Origin: DASUBN01 sp036000105
GTDB taxonomy: Bacteria; Pseudomonadota; Gammaproteobacteria; Natronospirales; REEB76
DNA: 64,000 bases
Assembly (NCBI GenBank): GCA_036000105.1
Contig: DASYGE010000002.1
Location: forward strand, 310,001-374,000
Direction: 5' to 3'
Part shown: positions 51,225 to 59,718 of the stretch, one piece after another
Position numbering within the stretch: position 1 is the stretch's first letter
How the letters are laid out: every line of letters begins with the position of its first letter
Position numbers and translations under genes: made by a program
Notes under the pieces: model-generated
Databases searched by the model: none
What the model was told of the DNA's origin: nothing
Seen by the model: the letters and a program-made list of their open reading frames with translations, nothing else

Positions 51225-51751
51225 AAGAAATCTCCAAGCTTCTGTCCGCTCAAGCGGTGTTTCAGGGATTGACGGGCCCGTGAGAGGCGGGACATCACCG
51301 TGCCGATGGGGGCCTCGATGGCGTCGGCTATCTCTTTGTATGAATAGCCTTCGAACTCACGCAGCAACAGTACTTCGCGGAACTCCAGCGGCAGGCTTTC
51401 GATGGCGCTCATGAGCGCCTTCTTGCCGTGGTCTCTTACTAAGACTTCTTCGAGACCCATTTCATTCCCGGGGATATCCAGGGCCTCGTCACCCAGGTTC
51501 TCCGTGAGGGCCTGGCCGCGGTTCTTGCCATACCAGGTGTAGAAGGTGTTGCGCACGATCTTGAGCAGCCATTGGCGCGGTTCGGTTCCCTGGAAGCCGT
51601 CGAAGAAACGGTAGGCGCGCAGCACCGCTTCCTGCACCACGTCCTCGGCATCGTGGTCGTTGCGGGTCAGCCAGCGCGCGAGGTTATAGGCGGCGTCCAT
51701 ATGCGGCAACACCGTCTGCTCGAAACGCCCCAAGTTATCGGATCTGGCCAC
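51221..51751 (-). CDS. ECF RNA polymerase sigma factor (RpoE-like)
   Basis: The 176-residue group IV sigma factor has region 2 (DAAYNLARWLTRNDHDAEDVVQEAVLRAYRFFDGF) and region 4 (LPLEFREVLLLREFEGYSYKEIADAIEAPIGTVMSRLSRARQSL). I place the start at GTG 51751, which has GAGGGG 5 nt upstream; a TTG at 51784 is less likely. It is controlled by the anti-sigma factor encoded in overlap. The promoter it recognises is not identifiable here. Confidence 0.9.
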   Translation of the reverse strand: MARSDNLGRFEQTVLPHMDAAYNLARWLTRNDHDAEDVVQEAVLRAYRFFDGFQGTEPRQWLLKIVRNTFYTWYGKNRGQALTENLGDEALDIPGNEMGLEEVLVRDHGKKALMSAIESLPLEFREVLLLREFEGYSYKEIADAIEAPIGTVMSRLSRARQSLKHRLSGQKLGDFF

Positions 51752-51839
51752 CCTTACCCCTCGAGATAGATTAAGCCCGCACAACCAATCGAAGACCGGT
51801 CCGGGAGGGGCTTTATTTCACCCCTAAATATCGTCCGGC

Positions 51840-52589
51840 TCAAGCCCTGGACTGGTTGGCCACAGCCTGGGCCGCGGCGGCGGCCTTTTCCGGGTCCCCC
51901 AGATAGTAATGGCGTTTGGCCTTGAAGTTGCGGTCGAACTCATAGACCAGGGGCAGGGCGGTGGGGATGTTGAGGGCCACGATCTCATCGTTCTCCATGC
52001 CGTCCAGGTGCTTCACCAAGGCGCGCAGGGAATTGCCGTGGGCCACGATGATGACCCGTTCCCCGCGCTGCATGGCCGGCAGGATCTTGGAGCGCCAATA
52101 GGGCACGAAGCGCGCCACCGTGTCCTTGAGGCTCTCGGTGGCGGGCAGTTCCTTGGCCTTGAGATCCGCGTAGCGCGGGTCGTGCTTCGGGTGGCGCGGG
52201 TCTTTCTTGGCCAAGGCCGGGGGCGGGATGTCATAGCTCCGGCGCCAGACTTTCACCTGCTCGTCGCCGTATTGCTTCGTGGTCTCGGCCTTGTTCAGGC
52301 CCTGCAGGCCGCCGTAATGGCGTTCGTTCAGACGCCAGTCCTTGTGCACCGGTATCCACATGAGGTCGAGATCTTCCTGCACCAGCCAGAGCGTGCGGAT
52401 GGCGCGCTTCAGCACCGAGGTATAGGCGGTATCGAAGCTGAAGCCTTCTTTCTTCATGAGTCGCGCGGCCTCATGGGCCTCGGCGATGCCTTCCGGTGCC
52501 AGGTCCACGTCGGTCCAGCCGGTGAAACGGTTTTCCTTGTTCCACTCGCTGAAGCCGTGGCGCAGCAGGACCAGTCTGTTGGTTTTCAT
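51840..52589 (-). CDS. gpmA: 2,3-bisphosphoglycerate-dependent phosphoglycerate mutase
   Basis: This glycolytic enzyme interconverts 3- and 2-phosphoglycerate. The 249-residue protein has LVLLRHGFSEWNKENRFTGWTDVDL with the phosphohistidine, RLNERHYGGLQGLNKAETTKQYG and the second active-site His in VIIVAHGNSLRALVKHL. The length and insertion are typical of the cofactor-dependent class. It begins 3 bp after the ddl stop and is co-transcribed with it. Confidence 0.95.
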   Translation of the reverse strand: MKTNRLVLLRHGFSEWNKENRFTGWTDVDLAPEGIAEAHEAARLMKKEGFSFDTAYTSVLKRAIRTLWLVQEDLDLMWIPVHKDWRLNERHYGGLQGLNKAETTKQYGDEQVKVWRRSYDIPPPALAKKDPRHPKHDPRYADLKAKELPATESLKDTVARFVPYWRSKILPAMQRGERVIIVAHGNSLRALVKHLDGMENDEIVALNIPTALPLVYEFDRNFKAKRHYYLGDPEKAAAAAQAVANQSRA

Positions 52590-52592
52590 GAC

Positions 52593-53693
52593 TCAATCGT
52601 CGTACGAGGTGGAGAGGGTGCGTTCGTGCTCGAAGCGCTCCATGGCGAGTTCGATCAAACGGCTGATGAGGTCGGTGTAGCCGATGCCGCTCGCTTCCCA
52701 CATCTTGGGGTACATGCTGATCTTGGTGAAACCGGGGATGGTGTTGATCTCGTTCACGTAGAGGCTGCCGTCCGTCGTCAGGAAGAAATCCACCCGACCC
52801 ATGCCTTCACAGCTCAAGGCCTTGAAGGTCTTCACCGCCAGCTCCTGCACGCGCTTGACCGTGGCTGCGTCCAGTTTCGCGGGGATCTCGAGGCGCGCGC
52901 CGCTCTCGTCCAGGTACTTGGCTTCATAGGAATAGAACTCGTGGCTGGGGATGACCTCACCGGGTACCGAGGCCTTGGGATCGTCGTTGCCCAGCACCGC
53001 GCACTCGATCTCCCTGCCCTTGATGTTCTCTTCCACCAATATCTTGCCGTCGTAACGGAAGGCTTCCTTCACCGCCTTCTCGAAGCCCACCTGGTCCTTG
53101 GCCTTGCTGATGCCGACCGACGAACCCAGGTTCGCGGGCTTCACGAACAACGGCAGGCCGAGGGCTTTCACCACGACATCGAACGCCGGCGGGTGCTTGC
53201 GGTGGAACACCTGGAACTTCGGCACCGGCAGGCCGGCGTCCCGCAGCAGGCGCTTCATCACGTCTTTGTCCATGCCGACCGCTGAGCCCAGCACCCCCGC
53301 GCCCACGAAGGGCACGCCCGCGAGCTTGAGCAGGCCCTGGATGGTGCCGTCCTCGCCCATGGGGCCGTGCAGGATGGGGAACACCACGTCCACGCTCTGA
53401 TCCAGGCCGCTGGTGTCGAGATCCGTGAGCCGGCCGTTGCTCTGGGGCACCAGGGCCACGCCCGTGCTCTCGGACTTGTTCAGCCGTATGAGCTTGGGGT
53501 CAGCGCTGTCCAGCAGGAACTTCGAGGGTTCGTTCGTGACCCAGCGCCCGGCCTTGTCTATGCCGATGAGCACCGGTTGATATTTGGTCTTGTCGATGGC
53601 GTCGATGACGTTCTTGGCGGAGAGCAGCGAGATCTCGTGCTCCGCGGACTTGCCGCCGAAGAGGATACCGACCCGGATGCGCTTTTTTTCCAT
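52593..53693 (-). CDS. ddlA: D-alanine--D-alanine ligase
   Basis: This ATP-grasp enzyme makes D-Ala-D-Ala for peptidoglycan. The 366-residue protein has VGILFGGKSAEHEISLLSAKNVIDAID, HGPMGEDGTIQGLLKLAGVPFVG, LFVKPANLGSSVGISKAKD and the metal-binding YVNEINTIPGFTKISMYPKMW. It resembles the DdlA rather than the short DdlB type in length. The 304 bp between it and the phosphoesterase gene hold divergent promoters that I cannot pin down, and a small stem TATTCCC/GGGAATA. Confidence 0.95.
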   Translation of the reverse strand: MEKKRIRVGILFGGKSAEHEISLLSAKNVIDAIDKTKYQPVLIGIDKAGRWVTNEPSKFLLDSADPKLIRLNKSESTGVALVPQSNGRLTDLDTSGLDQSVDVVFPILHGPMGEDGTIQGLLKLAGVPFVGAGVLGSAVGMDKDVMKRLLRDAGLPVPKFQVFHRKHPPAFDVVVKALGLPLFVKPANLGSSVGISKAKDQVGFEKAVKEAFRYDGKILVEENIKGREIECAVLGNDDPKASVPGEVIPSHEFYSYEAKYLDESGARLEIPAKLDAATVKRVQELAVKTFKALSCEGMGRVDFFLTTDGSLYVNEINTIPGFTKISMYPKMWEASGIGYTDLISRLIELAMERFEHERTLSTSYDD

Positions 53694-53998
53694 CTGGACG
53701 TGCTTTGTCGTAGGGCGTCAGCGCAGGCGCGACGGTGGGACCCGAAACCGGCGGCCATTATAACTGATTGAATAGCGCGGAAAAAACGCGTGCGGCCGGA
53801 TGGGACTTGGAGCCTGATCCTTAAGGATGTCTTGGCAGGGCGATGCTGCGGGGGAACTCCGCTTGCACTGCCAACGACTGCCCATCCCGATTTTTTATTC
53901 CCCGGCCGGGAATACGGAATAGGCGCGCGGCATTTCCAGTACGGCATAGCAAATGCGGGCATCCGTCCGCGTGTACCGAATGCCGAATGGAGGCAATC
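53694..53998. other. Divergent intergenic region, ddl / phosphoesterase
   Basis: No gene is seen in these 305 bp. It contains TATTCCC-CGGCC-GGGAATA (53904-53922) and a TATAACTG-like AT-rich stretch at about 53757. A ribosome site GGAGG lies at 53989-53993 for the next gene. I cannot assign promoters with confidence. Confidence 0.4.
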
Positions 53999-54946
53999 AT
54001 GAAGAAGCCCGAGACTAGCCCCGGCCACGATCCTGACCGCCGTCGTCTGCTGAAATGCATGGGCTGGGGCGGAGCCGGCGTGCTCTGGACCATGAAGAGC
54101 GGGGTATTGAGCGCCGCCACCCTGGATGGCGCGTCCTCCGACGCCGCGACCGGTGCTGACTTCAGTTTCGTGCAGATCAGCGATAGCCACGTGGGTTTCC
54201 ACCAGGAAGCCAATCCGAACGTGCTGGCGACCCTGCAGGTGGCCATCGATCACGTCAACCGCCTGCCACAGGCGCCATCTTTCGTACTGCACACGGGGGA
54301 TGTCTCGCACCTCTCAAAACCGGAGCAGTTCGACACGGCCCAGCAGGCCTTCAAGGGCATCAAGACCGACAGCATGTTCTTCACCCCCGGCGAGCACGAC
54401 ACCATCGGCGACAACGGCGCAGAGTATTTCCGGCGCTTCGGTCTCGGGAGTTCCGGCAAGGGCTACTACAGCTTCGATTACCGCGGTGTGCACTGCGTGG
54501 GGCTCGTCAACGTGCTGGACTTCAAGCAGGGCAGCATGTCCGGGCTCGGTGCCGAACAGCTCGAATGGGTGGAGAAGGATCTCAAGCACGTATCCAGCAG
54601 CACGCCCATCCTGGTGTTCGCCCACATCCCCTTGTGGACGGTCTATGAGCCCTGGGGTTGGGGCACCTCCGATGCGCCGCAGCTCTACACCTATCTGCGC
54701 CGCTTCGGTTCCGTGACGGTGCTGAACGGCCATATCCACCAGATCCAGCAGAAGATCGAAGGCAACATGACCTTCTACACCGCCCGTGGCACGGCTTATC
54801 CCCAACCGCAGCCGGGCGCAGCCCCGAGTCCCGGCCCCCTCACGGTGCCGGCCGGGCAGCTCGCGAGCTACCTCGGTTTACGTGAGATACGCCACCTCGA
54901 TGTGAAGGGACCGCTGGCCGTCACCGATACCAGCCTGGCTTTGTGA
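53999..54946 (+). CDS. Tat-exported calcineurin-like phosphoesterase
   Basis: The 315-residue protein has a Tat-type signal (DRRRLLKCMGWGGAGVLW). It carries metallophosphoesterase motifs: DSH in VQISDSHVGF, GD in LHTGDVSH, H in FAHIPLW and GHIH in LNGHIHQIQQ. The usual GNHD motif reads GEHD here, so the conserved Asn is replaced by Glu, possibly as a subfamily variant. GGAGG lies 6-7 nt upstream of ATG 53999; an open frame upstream to 53843 is not used. A cupredoxin gene follows 304 bp on, with a hairpin array between. The substrate is unknown. Confidence 0.82.
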   Translation: MKKPETSPGHDPDRRRLLKCMGWGGAGVLWTMKSGVLSAATLDGASSDAATGADFSFVQISDSHVGFHQEANPNVLATLQVAIDHVNRLPQAPSFVLHTGDVSHLSKPEQFDTAQQAFKGIKTDSMFFTPGEHDTIGDNGAEYFRRFGLGSSGKGYYSFDYRGVHCVGLVNVLDFKQGSMSGLGAEQLEWVEKDLKHVSSSTPILVFAHIPLWTVYEPWGWGTSDAPQLYTYLRRFGSVTVLNGHIHQIQQKIEGNMTFYTARGTAYPQPQPGAAPSPGPLTVPAGQLASYLGLREIRHLDVKGPLAVTDTSLAL

Positions 54947-55250
54947 CACGCGCGAAAAATGCGTCTTTTGCTCCCTGGCGGCGTTCTGGTCAGGATGACC
55001 TTGATGCCGCGGAGGGCAGGATGCCCGAGAGCGGCAGCCGGCCTTCCTCGTCCGCCGTATGCGGCGGACCTCCACGTACTACATTTACGCTGCGGTTCTA
55101 CGTCGCGCTATCCTGCGCGACTTGAACTCCAGGGCATACATCCCTGTATGCCCGTCCGACGAATCGTCGGACCCTCGGCCGTCCGCGCCTTGCCAGGAAC
55201 CAAAATCCGCTATTTTTGGCGTCCCCGCTAATTATTTTGGAGAACTAGTC
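54947..55250. repeat. Hairpin array between phosphoesterase and cupredoxin genes
   Basis: Four stems are packed into 55050-55172: GTCCGCCG-TATG-CGGCGGAC (55050-55069), GTCGCG/CGCGAC around CTATCCTG (55102-55121), GGGCATACA-TCCC-TGTATGCCC (55132-55153) and GTCCGACGA-A-TCGTCGGAC (55154-55172). Flanks CCTGGC (about 54974) and GCCAGG (about 55192) may form the outer arm. The loops read AGGAT or GGGA on one strand, as in the other arrays. No gene is seen. Confidence 0.65.
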
Positions 55251-55616
55251 GTGCGAAAGAGTTTGTTTGGATATTTATTTTTTACCAGCATGATGACGAT
55301 GGCTGGCGTGATGTTCGTAGGCAGCGTGCTGGCTGATGATAAGCCCGTCACGGGTGCAGAGGTCAAGATCGCGATCCTGAACTACAAGTTCGATCCGGAG
55401 GTGCTCACGGTGGCGGCAGGTACCACCGTGACCTGGGTGAACCAGGACGAGACGGTGCACTCGGTGGTGAGTAGCGACAAGCGCTTCACTGGGTCCGGCG
55501 GCCTCGATAAGGGGGATGATTATTCCTACACCTTCACCACACCGGGCAGCTACGAGTACTTCTGCAGCCTGCATCCCTTCATGAAGGGGCAGATCGTGGT
55601 GACCGCGAAGCAGTGA
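55251..55616 (+). CDS. Exported cupredoxin (type 1 copper protein)
   Basis: The 121-residue precursor has a signal segment (SLFGYLFFTSMMTMAGVMFVGSVLA). The cupredoxin domain carries the type 1 copper ligands: His in NQDETVHSVVSS, Cys in YEYFCSLH, His in that same segment and Met in PFMKGQ, an amicyanin-like H...C-x2-H-x3-M layout. The GTG at 55251 has GGAG 8 nt upstream. It probably shuttles electrons in the periplasm or stores copper. Its stop is directly next to the stop of the convergent gene. Confidence 0.9.
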   Translation: MRKSLFGYLFFTSMMTMAGVMFVGSVLADDKPVTGAEVKIAILNYKFDPEVLTVAAGTTVTWVNQDETVHSVVSSDKRFTGSGGLDKGDDYSYTFTTPGSYEYFCSLHPFMKGQIVVTAKQ

Positions 55617-56159
55617 TCAGAGCTGTTTGGTGCCGGTACCGTCCAATACAGTCTTCCACTGTTTCTGGTCCGCTGACACCTCGATCTTCACGGTGACCTG
55701 GGTCGGTGAGGTATAGACGTAGCTGATGCGGTCGTAGCTCTTCTTGCCCTTGTCATCGTCTTCACCGGTCTCGGTCCAGGTGTTGCCGGCGATGGTCATC
55801 TTGGAGGAGAAGGGCTTGGCGCCGCTGCCGCCCACGGCGAAGAACTCGTAGTGCCAGTAGGCTTTGTCCTGCCCGTTCCAGCTGTCCACCACCAGGGACT
55901 GCACCTTGTCCCCGGACCAGTCGTTGTCGAAGCTGCACATCAGGAACAGCTTGTCGGAGGACCAGCCGCAGTGCTCGTCCCAGGTGAAAGTGCCTGGTTT
56001 GCCGCCGAACTCGGTGGTGCCCTTGTAGATCCAGTGGCCCGACTGCACGTCCAGGGCCTTGAGCTGCGGCGCGAGGCCGGGGAAATCCGCTGCCATCGCG
56101 GGCGCGGCCATGGCGAGAGCAGCGAGGATCGTCGAACGCAGGATGAGGTTCATGGCCAT
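55617..56159 (-). CDS. Exported protein of unknown function (DUF1579-like)
   Basis: The 180-residue precursor has a signal peptide (ILRSTILAALAMAAPAMA). The mature part contains LDVQSGHWIYKGTTEFGGKPGTFTWDEHCGWSSDKLFLMCSFDND and KPFSSKMTIAGNTWTETGE, a lipocalin-like or DUF1579-like beta pattern. The assignment is tentative. It is convergent with the cupredoxin gene and follows the HMG-CoA lyase gene by 15 bp, but shows no catabolic motif. The start may be ATG 56159 or 56153. Confidence 0.65.
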   Translation of the reverse strand: MAMNLILRSTILAALAMAAPAMAADFPGLAPQLKALDVQSGHWIYKGTTEFGGKPGTFTWDEHCGWSSDKLFLMCSFDNDWSGDKVQSLVVDSWNGQDKAYWHYEFFAVGGSGAKPFSSKMTIAGNTWTETGEDDDKGKKSYDRISYVYTSPTQVTVKIEVSADQKQWKTVLDGTGTKQL

Positions 56160-56174
56160 GCTCCTTGCTGAGCG

Positions 56175-57089
56175 TTAAGGGTTGCGGCGACTGTCTGGCG
56201 GTACGCGGCCCAGTTTGCTTTCGGGTATGCGGTGCAGGGTCTCACTTATGAACGCGCCCGCAGCCAGAAGTTTCGTCATATCCACGCCGGTCTCTATGCC
56301 CATGCCTGTGAGCATGAATAGCACGTCTTCCGTGGCCACGTTGCCGGTGGCGCCTTTCGCATAGGGGCAGCCGCCGAGACCCGAAGTGGAGGAGTCCACC
56401 ACGGCCACACCCATCTCCAGGCAGGCGTGGATGTTGGCCAGCGCCTGGCCGTAGGTGTCGTGGAAATGCACGGCCAGTTTGGCCATGGGCACTTCTGCCG
56501 CGGCCGCCGCCAGCATGGCCTGGGCCTTCACCGGCGTGCCGACGCCGATGGTGTCGCCCAGCGAGATCTCATAGCAGCCGATGGCGGCCAGCTCTCTCGC
56601 GACCCGGGCTGCGGCTTCGGGTTTGATGGCGCCCTCGTAAGGGCAGCCGATGACGGTGGAGATATAGCCGCGCACGCGGATGGAGTGCTTCGCCGCCAGC
56701 GCCATCACCGGCTTGAAGCGCTCGATGGATTCGGCGATGGAGCAGTTGATGTTCTTCTGGTTGAAGGTCTCGGAGGCTGCGGTGAACACCGCGATCTCCT
56801 GCACACCGCAAGGCAACGCCCGCTCCATGCCGCGCTCGTTCGGCACCAGCACGGGGTAGGCGACGCCGGGTCGGCGGCTGATGCCCCGGAAGACTTCTTC
56901 GGCGTCCGCCAGTTGGGGTATCCACTTGGGGCTCACGAAGCTCGTGGCTTCGATGGTCTTGAGACCGGTGTCCGACAGGCGATTGATGAACTCGATCTTG
57001 GCGGCAGCGGGGATGGTGGCCTTCTCGTTCTGCAGGCCGTCCCGCGGGCCCACTTCCACGATCTTGACGGCTTTCGGAAAATTACCCAT
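56175..57089 (-). CDS. liuE: Hydroxymethylglutaryl-CoA lyase
   Basis: This enzyme splits HMG-CoA to acetoacetate and acetyl-CoA, the last step of leucine catabolism. The 304-residue TIM-barrel protein has VEVGPRDGLQNEKATIPAAAK with the catalytic Arg and Asp, and the signature STSGLGGCPYAKGATGNVATEDV with the catalytic Cys. Its ATG overlaps the stop of the mccA gene by one base (TAATG on the minus strand). The cleaved acetoacetate can be used by AacS. Confidence 0.95.
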   Translation of the reverse strand: MGNFPKAVKIVEVGPRDGLQNEKATIPAAAKIEFINRLSDTGLKTIEATSFVSPKWIPQLADAEEVFRGISRRPGVAYPVLVPNERGMERALPCGVQEIAVFTAASETFNQKNINCSIAESIERFKPVMALAAKHSIRVRGYISTVIGCPYEGAIKPEAAARVARELAAIGCYEISLGDTIGVGTPVKAQAMLAAAAAEVPMAKLAVHFHDTYGQALANIHACLEMGVAVVDSSTSGLGGCPYAKGATGNVATEDVLFMLTGMGIETGVDMTKLLAAGAFISETLHRIPESKLGRVPPDSRRNP

Positions 57090-59053
57090 TACGCATCACT
57101 CGGTTTGATATCCACTAATGGTGCTTCTGCATCCACCATGGAGCCGACTGAGTGCAGCACTTTCTCGATGACGCCGGCCACCGTGGCTTTCACCGTGTAT
57201 TCCATCTTCATGCCTTCCAGCACCATGAGTGCCTGACCGGGCTCCACTCTATCACCGGGCTTCACATGCACCGCCACCACCCGGCCCGGCATGGGGCTCA
57301 AGGGATGGGCGGCTTCATCCGCCACGCGGCCCGGCTTGGGGGAATAGGGTGTGGTGAGGCTGAAGTTGTGGGCTTCCGCCTCGAGCGACACCTGCACGTC
57401 TGCACCGTAGCTCAAGACTTCGGCGGCATGGGTTTTGCCGTCCACGGTCACGGTCCAGGCGGAGCTGCCGAGATGCTGGGCGCGCACCGCATGGCTCGCG
57501 CCTTCGAACTCGAGGATGAAATCATCCGCACTGCCGGCGACATGCAAGGGATGCTCCTTGCCGGCGCTGTCCCGGGCCACCAGGTTCACGCCGCGCCCGC
57601 CACCCAGGCGCCAGCCATCGGCAGACCAGGGGCCGGCCGATGGAAGTCTGGAGAGCGTGTTCGCAGCGGCAGCCGCGAGGGCTGCTGCTGAGAGCGGTGG
57701 ACGCGCCAGGAGATCCTTGAGGGCGCGTTCGATGAAGCCCGTATCGAAATGCCCGGCAGCGAAGTCGGGATGGCGGGCGATGCCGCGCAAGAGCGGCAGG
57801 TTGGTCACGAGACCGAAGACCGCGCTGCGGGCGAGGGCGTCGCGCAGTTCGGCCACCGCCTGGGAGCGGTCTTTGCCGCGCACCGTGACCTTGGCGATCA
57901 TGGGGTCGTAGTGGATGCTGATCTCGTCACCGCTGCGCACACCGGTATCCACCCGCACCGCTTCGGCGGGGGAGATATACAGGGCGTCTATGCGGCCGGT
58001 GGCAGGCAGGAAACCCTTGTCGGCGTTCTCGGCGTAGAGCCGCACTTCGATGGCGTGGCCCCGCTGGGTGATCTTGTCCTGGCTCAGGGGCAGCTTGCCG
58101 CCGGCAGCCACGAGCAACTGCCATTCCACGAGATCCACGCCGGTGGTCTCCTCGGTGATGGGGTGCTCCACCTGCAGGCGGGTGTTCATCTCCATGAAAT
58201 AGAAGGTGCGGTCCGCACCCACGATGAACTCGATGGTGCCGGCGTTCACGTAGTTGACGGCCTTCGCCGCCGCCACTGCGGCCTCGCCCATCTGCTTGCG
58301 CATGGCCGCATCCAGGAAAGGGGAGGGAGTCTCTTCCAGCACCTTCTGGAAGCGGCGTTGCAGTGAGCATTCCCGTTCGAAGAGATGCACCACGTTGCCG
58401 TGACTGTCGCCGAATATCTGGAACTCGATGTGGCGGGGTTGTTCCAGATACTTCTCAAGCAGCACCTTGTCGTCGCCGAAGGCAGCCTTGGCTTCGCGCC
58501 GGGCGCCTTCGAGGGCTTCCTTGAATTCACCTGCGTTGCGCACGATGCGCATGCCCTTGCCACCGCCGCCCGCCACCGCCTTGATGAGCAGGGGCCAGCC
58601 GGTGCGGGCTGCTTCCGCTTCGAGCGTCTTCAGGTCCTGTTTGTCGCCGTGGTAACCGGGGGTCACCGGCACCTTGGCTTTCTCCATGAGGGATTTCGCG
58701 GCGCTCTTGGAGCCCATGAGGTCGATGGCTTCCGGCGTCGGTCCGATGAAGACGATGCCGGCCTTGGCGCAGGCCCGGGCGAAATCCTCGTTCTCCGAAA
58801 GGAAGCCGTAACCCGGGTGCACCGCCTCGGCGCCGGTCTGTTTTGCGACTGCCAGGATGCGCTCGGCGTTCAGGTAAGACTCCGCCGCCCGGGCAGGCCC
58901 GATGTGCACCGCTTCGTCCGCCATCTGCACGTGGAGGGCATGGCGATCCGCATCGGAATACACCGCGACGGTGCGCACGCCCAGGCGTTTGCAAGTGCGC
59001 ATGACACGGCAGGCGATCTCGCCGCGGTTGGCGATGAGTATCTTCTTGAACAT
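57089..59053 (-). CDS. liuD: Methylcrotonyl-CoA carboxylase alpha (biotin) subunit
   Basis: The 654-residue subunit carries biotin carboxylase and biotin carrier activities. The biotin carboxylase part starts MFKKILIANRGEIACRVMRTCKRLGVRT and contains LIKAVAGGGGKGMRIV and EMNTRLQVEHPITEETTGVDLV. The biotin-accepting Lys616 is in VLEGMKMEYTVKA, 38 residues from the end. It works with the carboxyltransferase subunit at 61517. Between the two lie five other genes, which is wider than in most liu clusters. Confidence 0.94.
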   Translation of the reverse strand: MFKKILIANRGEIACRVMRTCKRLGVRTVAVYSDADRHALHVQMADEAVHIGPARAAESYLNAERILAVAKQTGAEAVHPGYGFLSENEDFARACAKAGIVFIGPTPEAIDLMGSKSAAKSLMEKAKVPVTPGYHGDKQDLKTLEAEAARTGWPLLIKAVAGGGGKGMRIVRNAGEFKEALEGARREAKAAFGDDKVLLEKYLEQPRHIEFQIFGDSHGNVVHLFERECSLQRRFQKVLEETPSPFLDAAMRKQMGEAAVAAAKAVNYVNAGTIEFIVGADRTFYFMEMNTRLQVEHPITEETTGVDLVEWQLLVAAGGKLPLSQDKITQRGHAIEVRLYAENADKGFLPATGRIDALYISPAEAVRVDTGVRSGDEISIHYDPMIAKVTVRGKDRSQAVAELRDALARSAVFGLVTNLPLLRGIARHPDFAAGHFDTGFIERALKDLLARPPLSAAALAAAAANTLSRLPSAGPWSADGWRLGGGRGVNLVARDSAGKEHPLHVAGSADDFILEFEGASHAVRAQHLGSSAWTVTVDGKTHAAEVLSYGADVQVSLEAEAHNFSLTTPYSPKPGRVADEAAHPLSPMPGRVVAVHVKPGDRVEPGQALMVLEGMKMEYTVKATVAGVIEKVLHSVGSMVDAEAPLVDIKPSDA

Positions 59054-59090
59054 CGGCCTATTCTAACTTCTTGTTATGGCCACCGCTGCA

Positions 59091-59546
59091 TCAGGTCGGT
59101 TTGAGCAGCATCATGAGCAAGAACAGCACGGTGATGACGCCGATGCCATAGTCGCCGATCACCAGCGGGCGTGCGCGCATGGCGGCGCTGAGCTCCGGAG
59201 TCACGGAACCAGACTTCACAGCCTCGGCACCGGCGGCTTCCAGCTTGTGCAGGCCCTTGACCGTCATGACCATGAAGGGCACGAAGATGACGAGCAGGAT
59301 GATGGCGTGGATGGAGAAGCGGGGCCAGGCTTCGTAATAGGCCGTCAGGAGGCCGAAGATCACCAAGAGGGCGCCGCCGGGCCGGATCATGAGGTTCCGG
59401 AAGTGGCCCATCAGCCTCACGAGGGCTCCCACACCGCGCACGTCTTCGGTGTGCAGTGCCGCGAGGCGCGCGACGATGTAGCCTGCGACGCCGCAGGTGT
59501 ACCAGATGGCGGCGAGGACGTGTAATGTCCTGACGATCAGCAGCAT
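59091..59546 (-). CDS. DUF2269-type integral membrane protein
   Basis: The 151-residue protein has about four hydrophobic helices: LLIVRTLHVLAAIWYTCGVAGYIV, PGGALLVIFGLLTAYY, SIHAIILLVIFVPFMVMTVKG and YGIGVITVLFLLMMLLKP. It resembles the DUF2269/CopD-like family of small inner-membrane proteins. The role is unknown. It lies upstream of mccA on the minus strand, 37 bp away, and is preceded by repeat copy A. Confidence 0.65.
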   Translation of the reverse strand: MLLIVRTLHVLAAIWYTCGVAGYIVARLAALHTEDVRGVGALVRLMGHFRNLMIRPGGALLVIFGLLTAYYEAWPRFSIHAIILLVIFVPFMVMTVKGLHKLEAAGAEAVKSGSVTPELSAAMRARPLVIGDYGIGVITVLFLLMMLLKPT

Positions 59547-59594
59547 GGTTTCAATCCTTCATGTTCAGTCTTACATATCTATGCAAGGGCTGAC

Positions 59595-59718
59595 CTAAAG
59601 CGTCACGAGCGCAGGCAGGGCTAGGCGCGCGAGGCGAGCAACCCGGAGCGTACTCTTCCGTACGTGAGGATTGCGAGTCCGAAGCGCAACAACGCCCTGC
59701 CAAGCGCAGTAGCTTTAG
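59595..59718 (+). repeat. Dispersed structured repeat, copy A
   Basis: Terminal inverted repeat CTAAAGC (59595-59601) / GCTTTAG (59712-59718). The left arm is GCGCAGGCAGGGC and the right arm GCCCTGCCAAGCGCAG. The core hairpin CGTAC-TCTTCC-GTACG is at 59649-59664, followed by TGAGGATTGCGAG. The stop codon of the VOC-family gene lies inside the right terminal repeat. Confidence 0.75.

Noticed and set aside
55050..55172. CRISPR array or tandem terminators
   Set aside because: Stems differ in sequence, spacing is irregular and no T-runs follow.
54959..55231. Small plus-strand open frame across the hairpin array
   Set aside because: It is produced by the hairpin sequences, has no ribosome site and looks non-protein-like.
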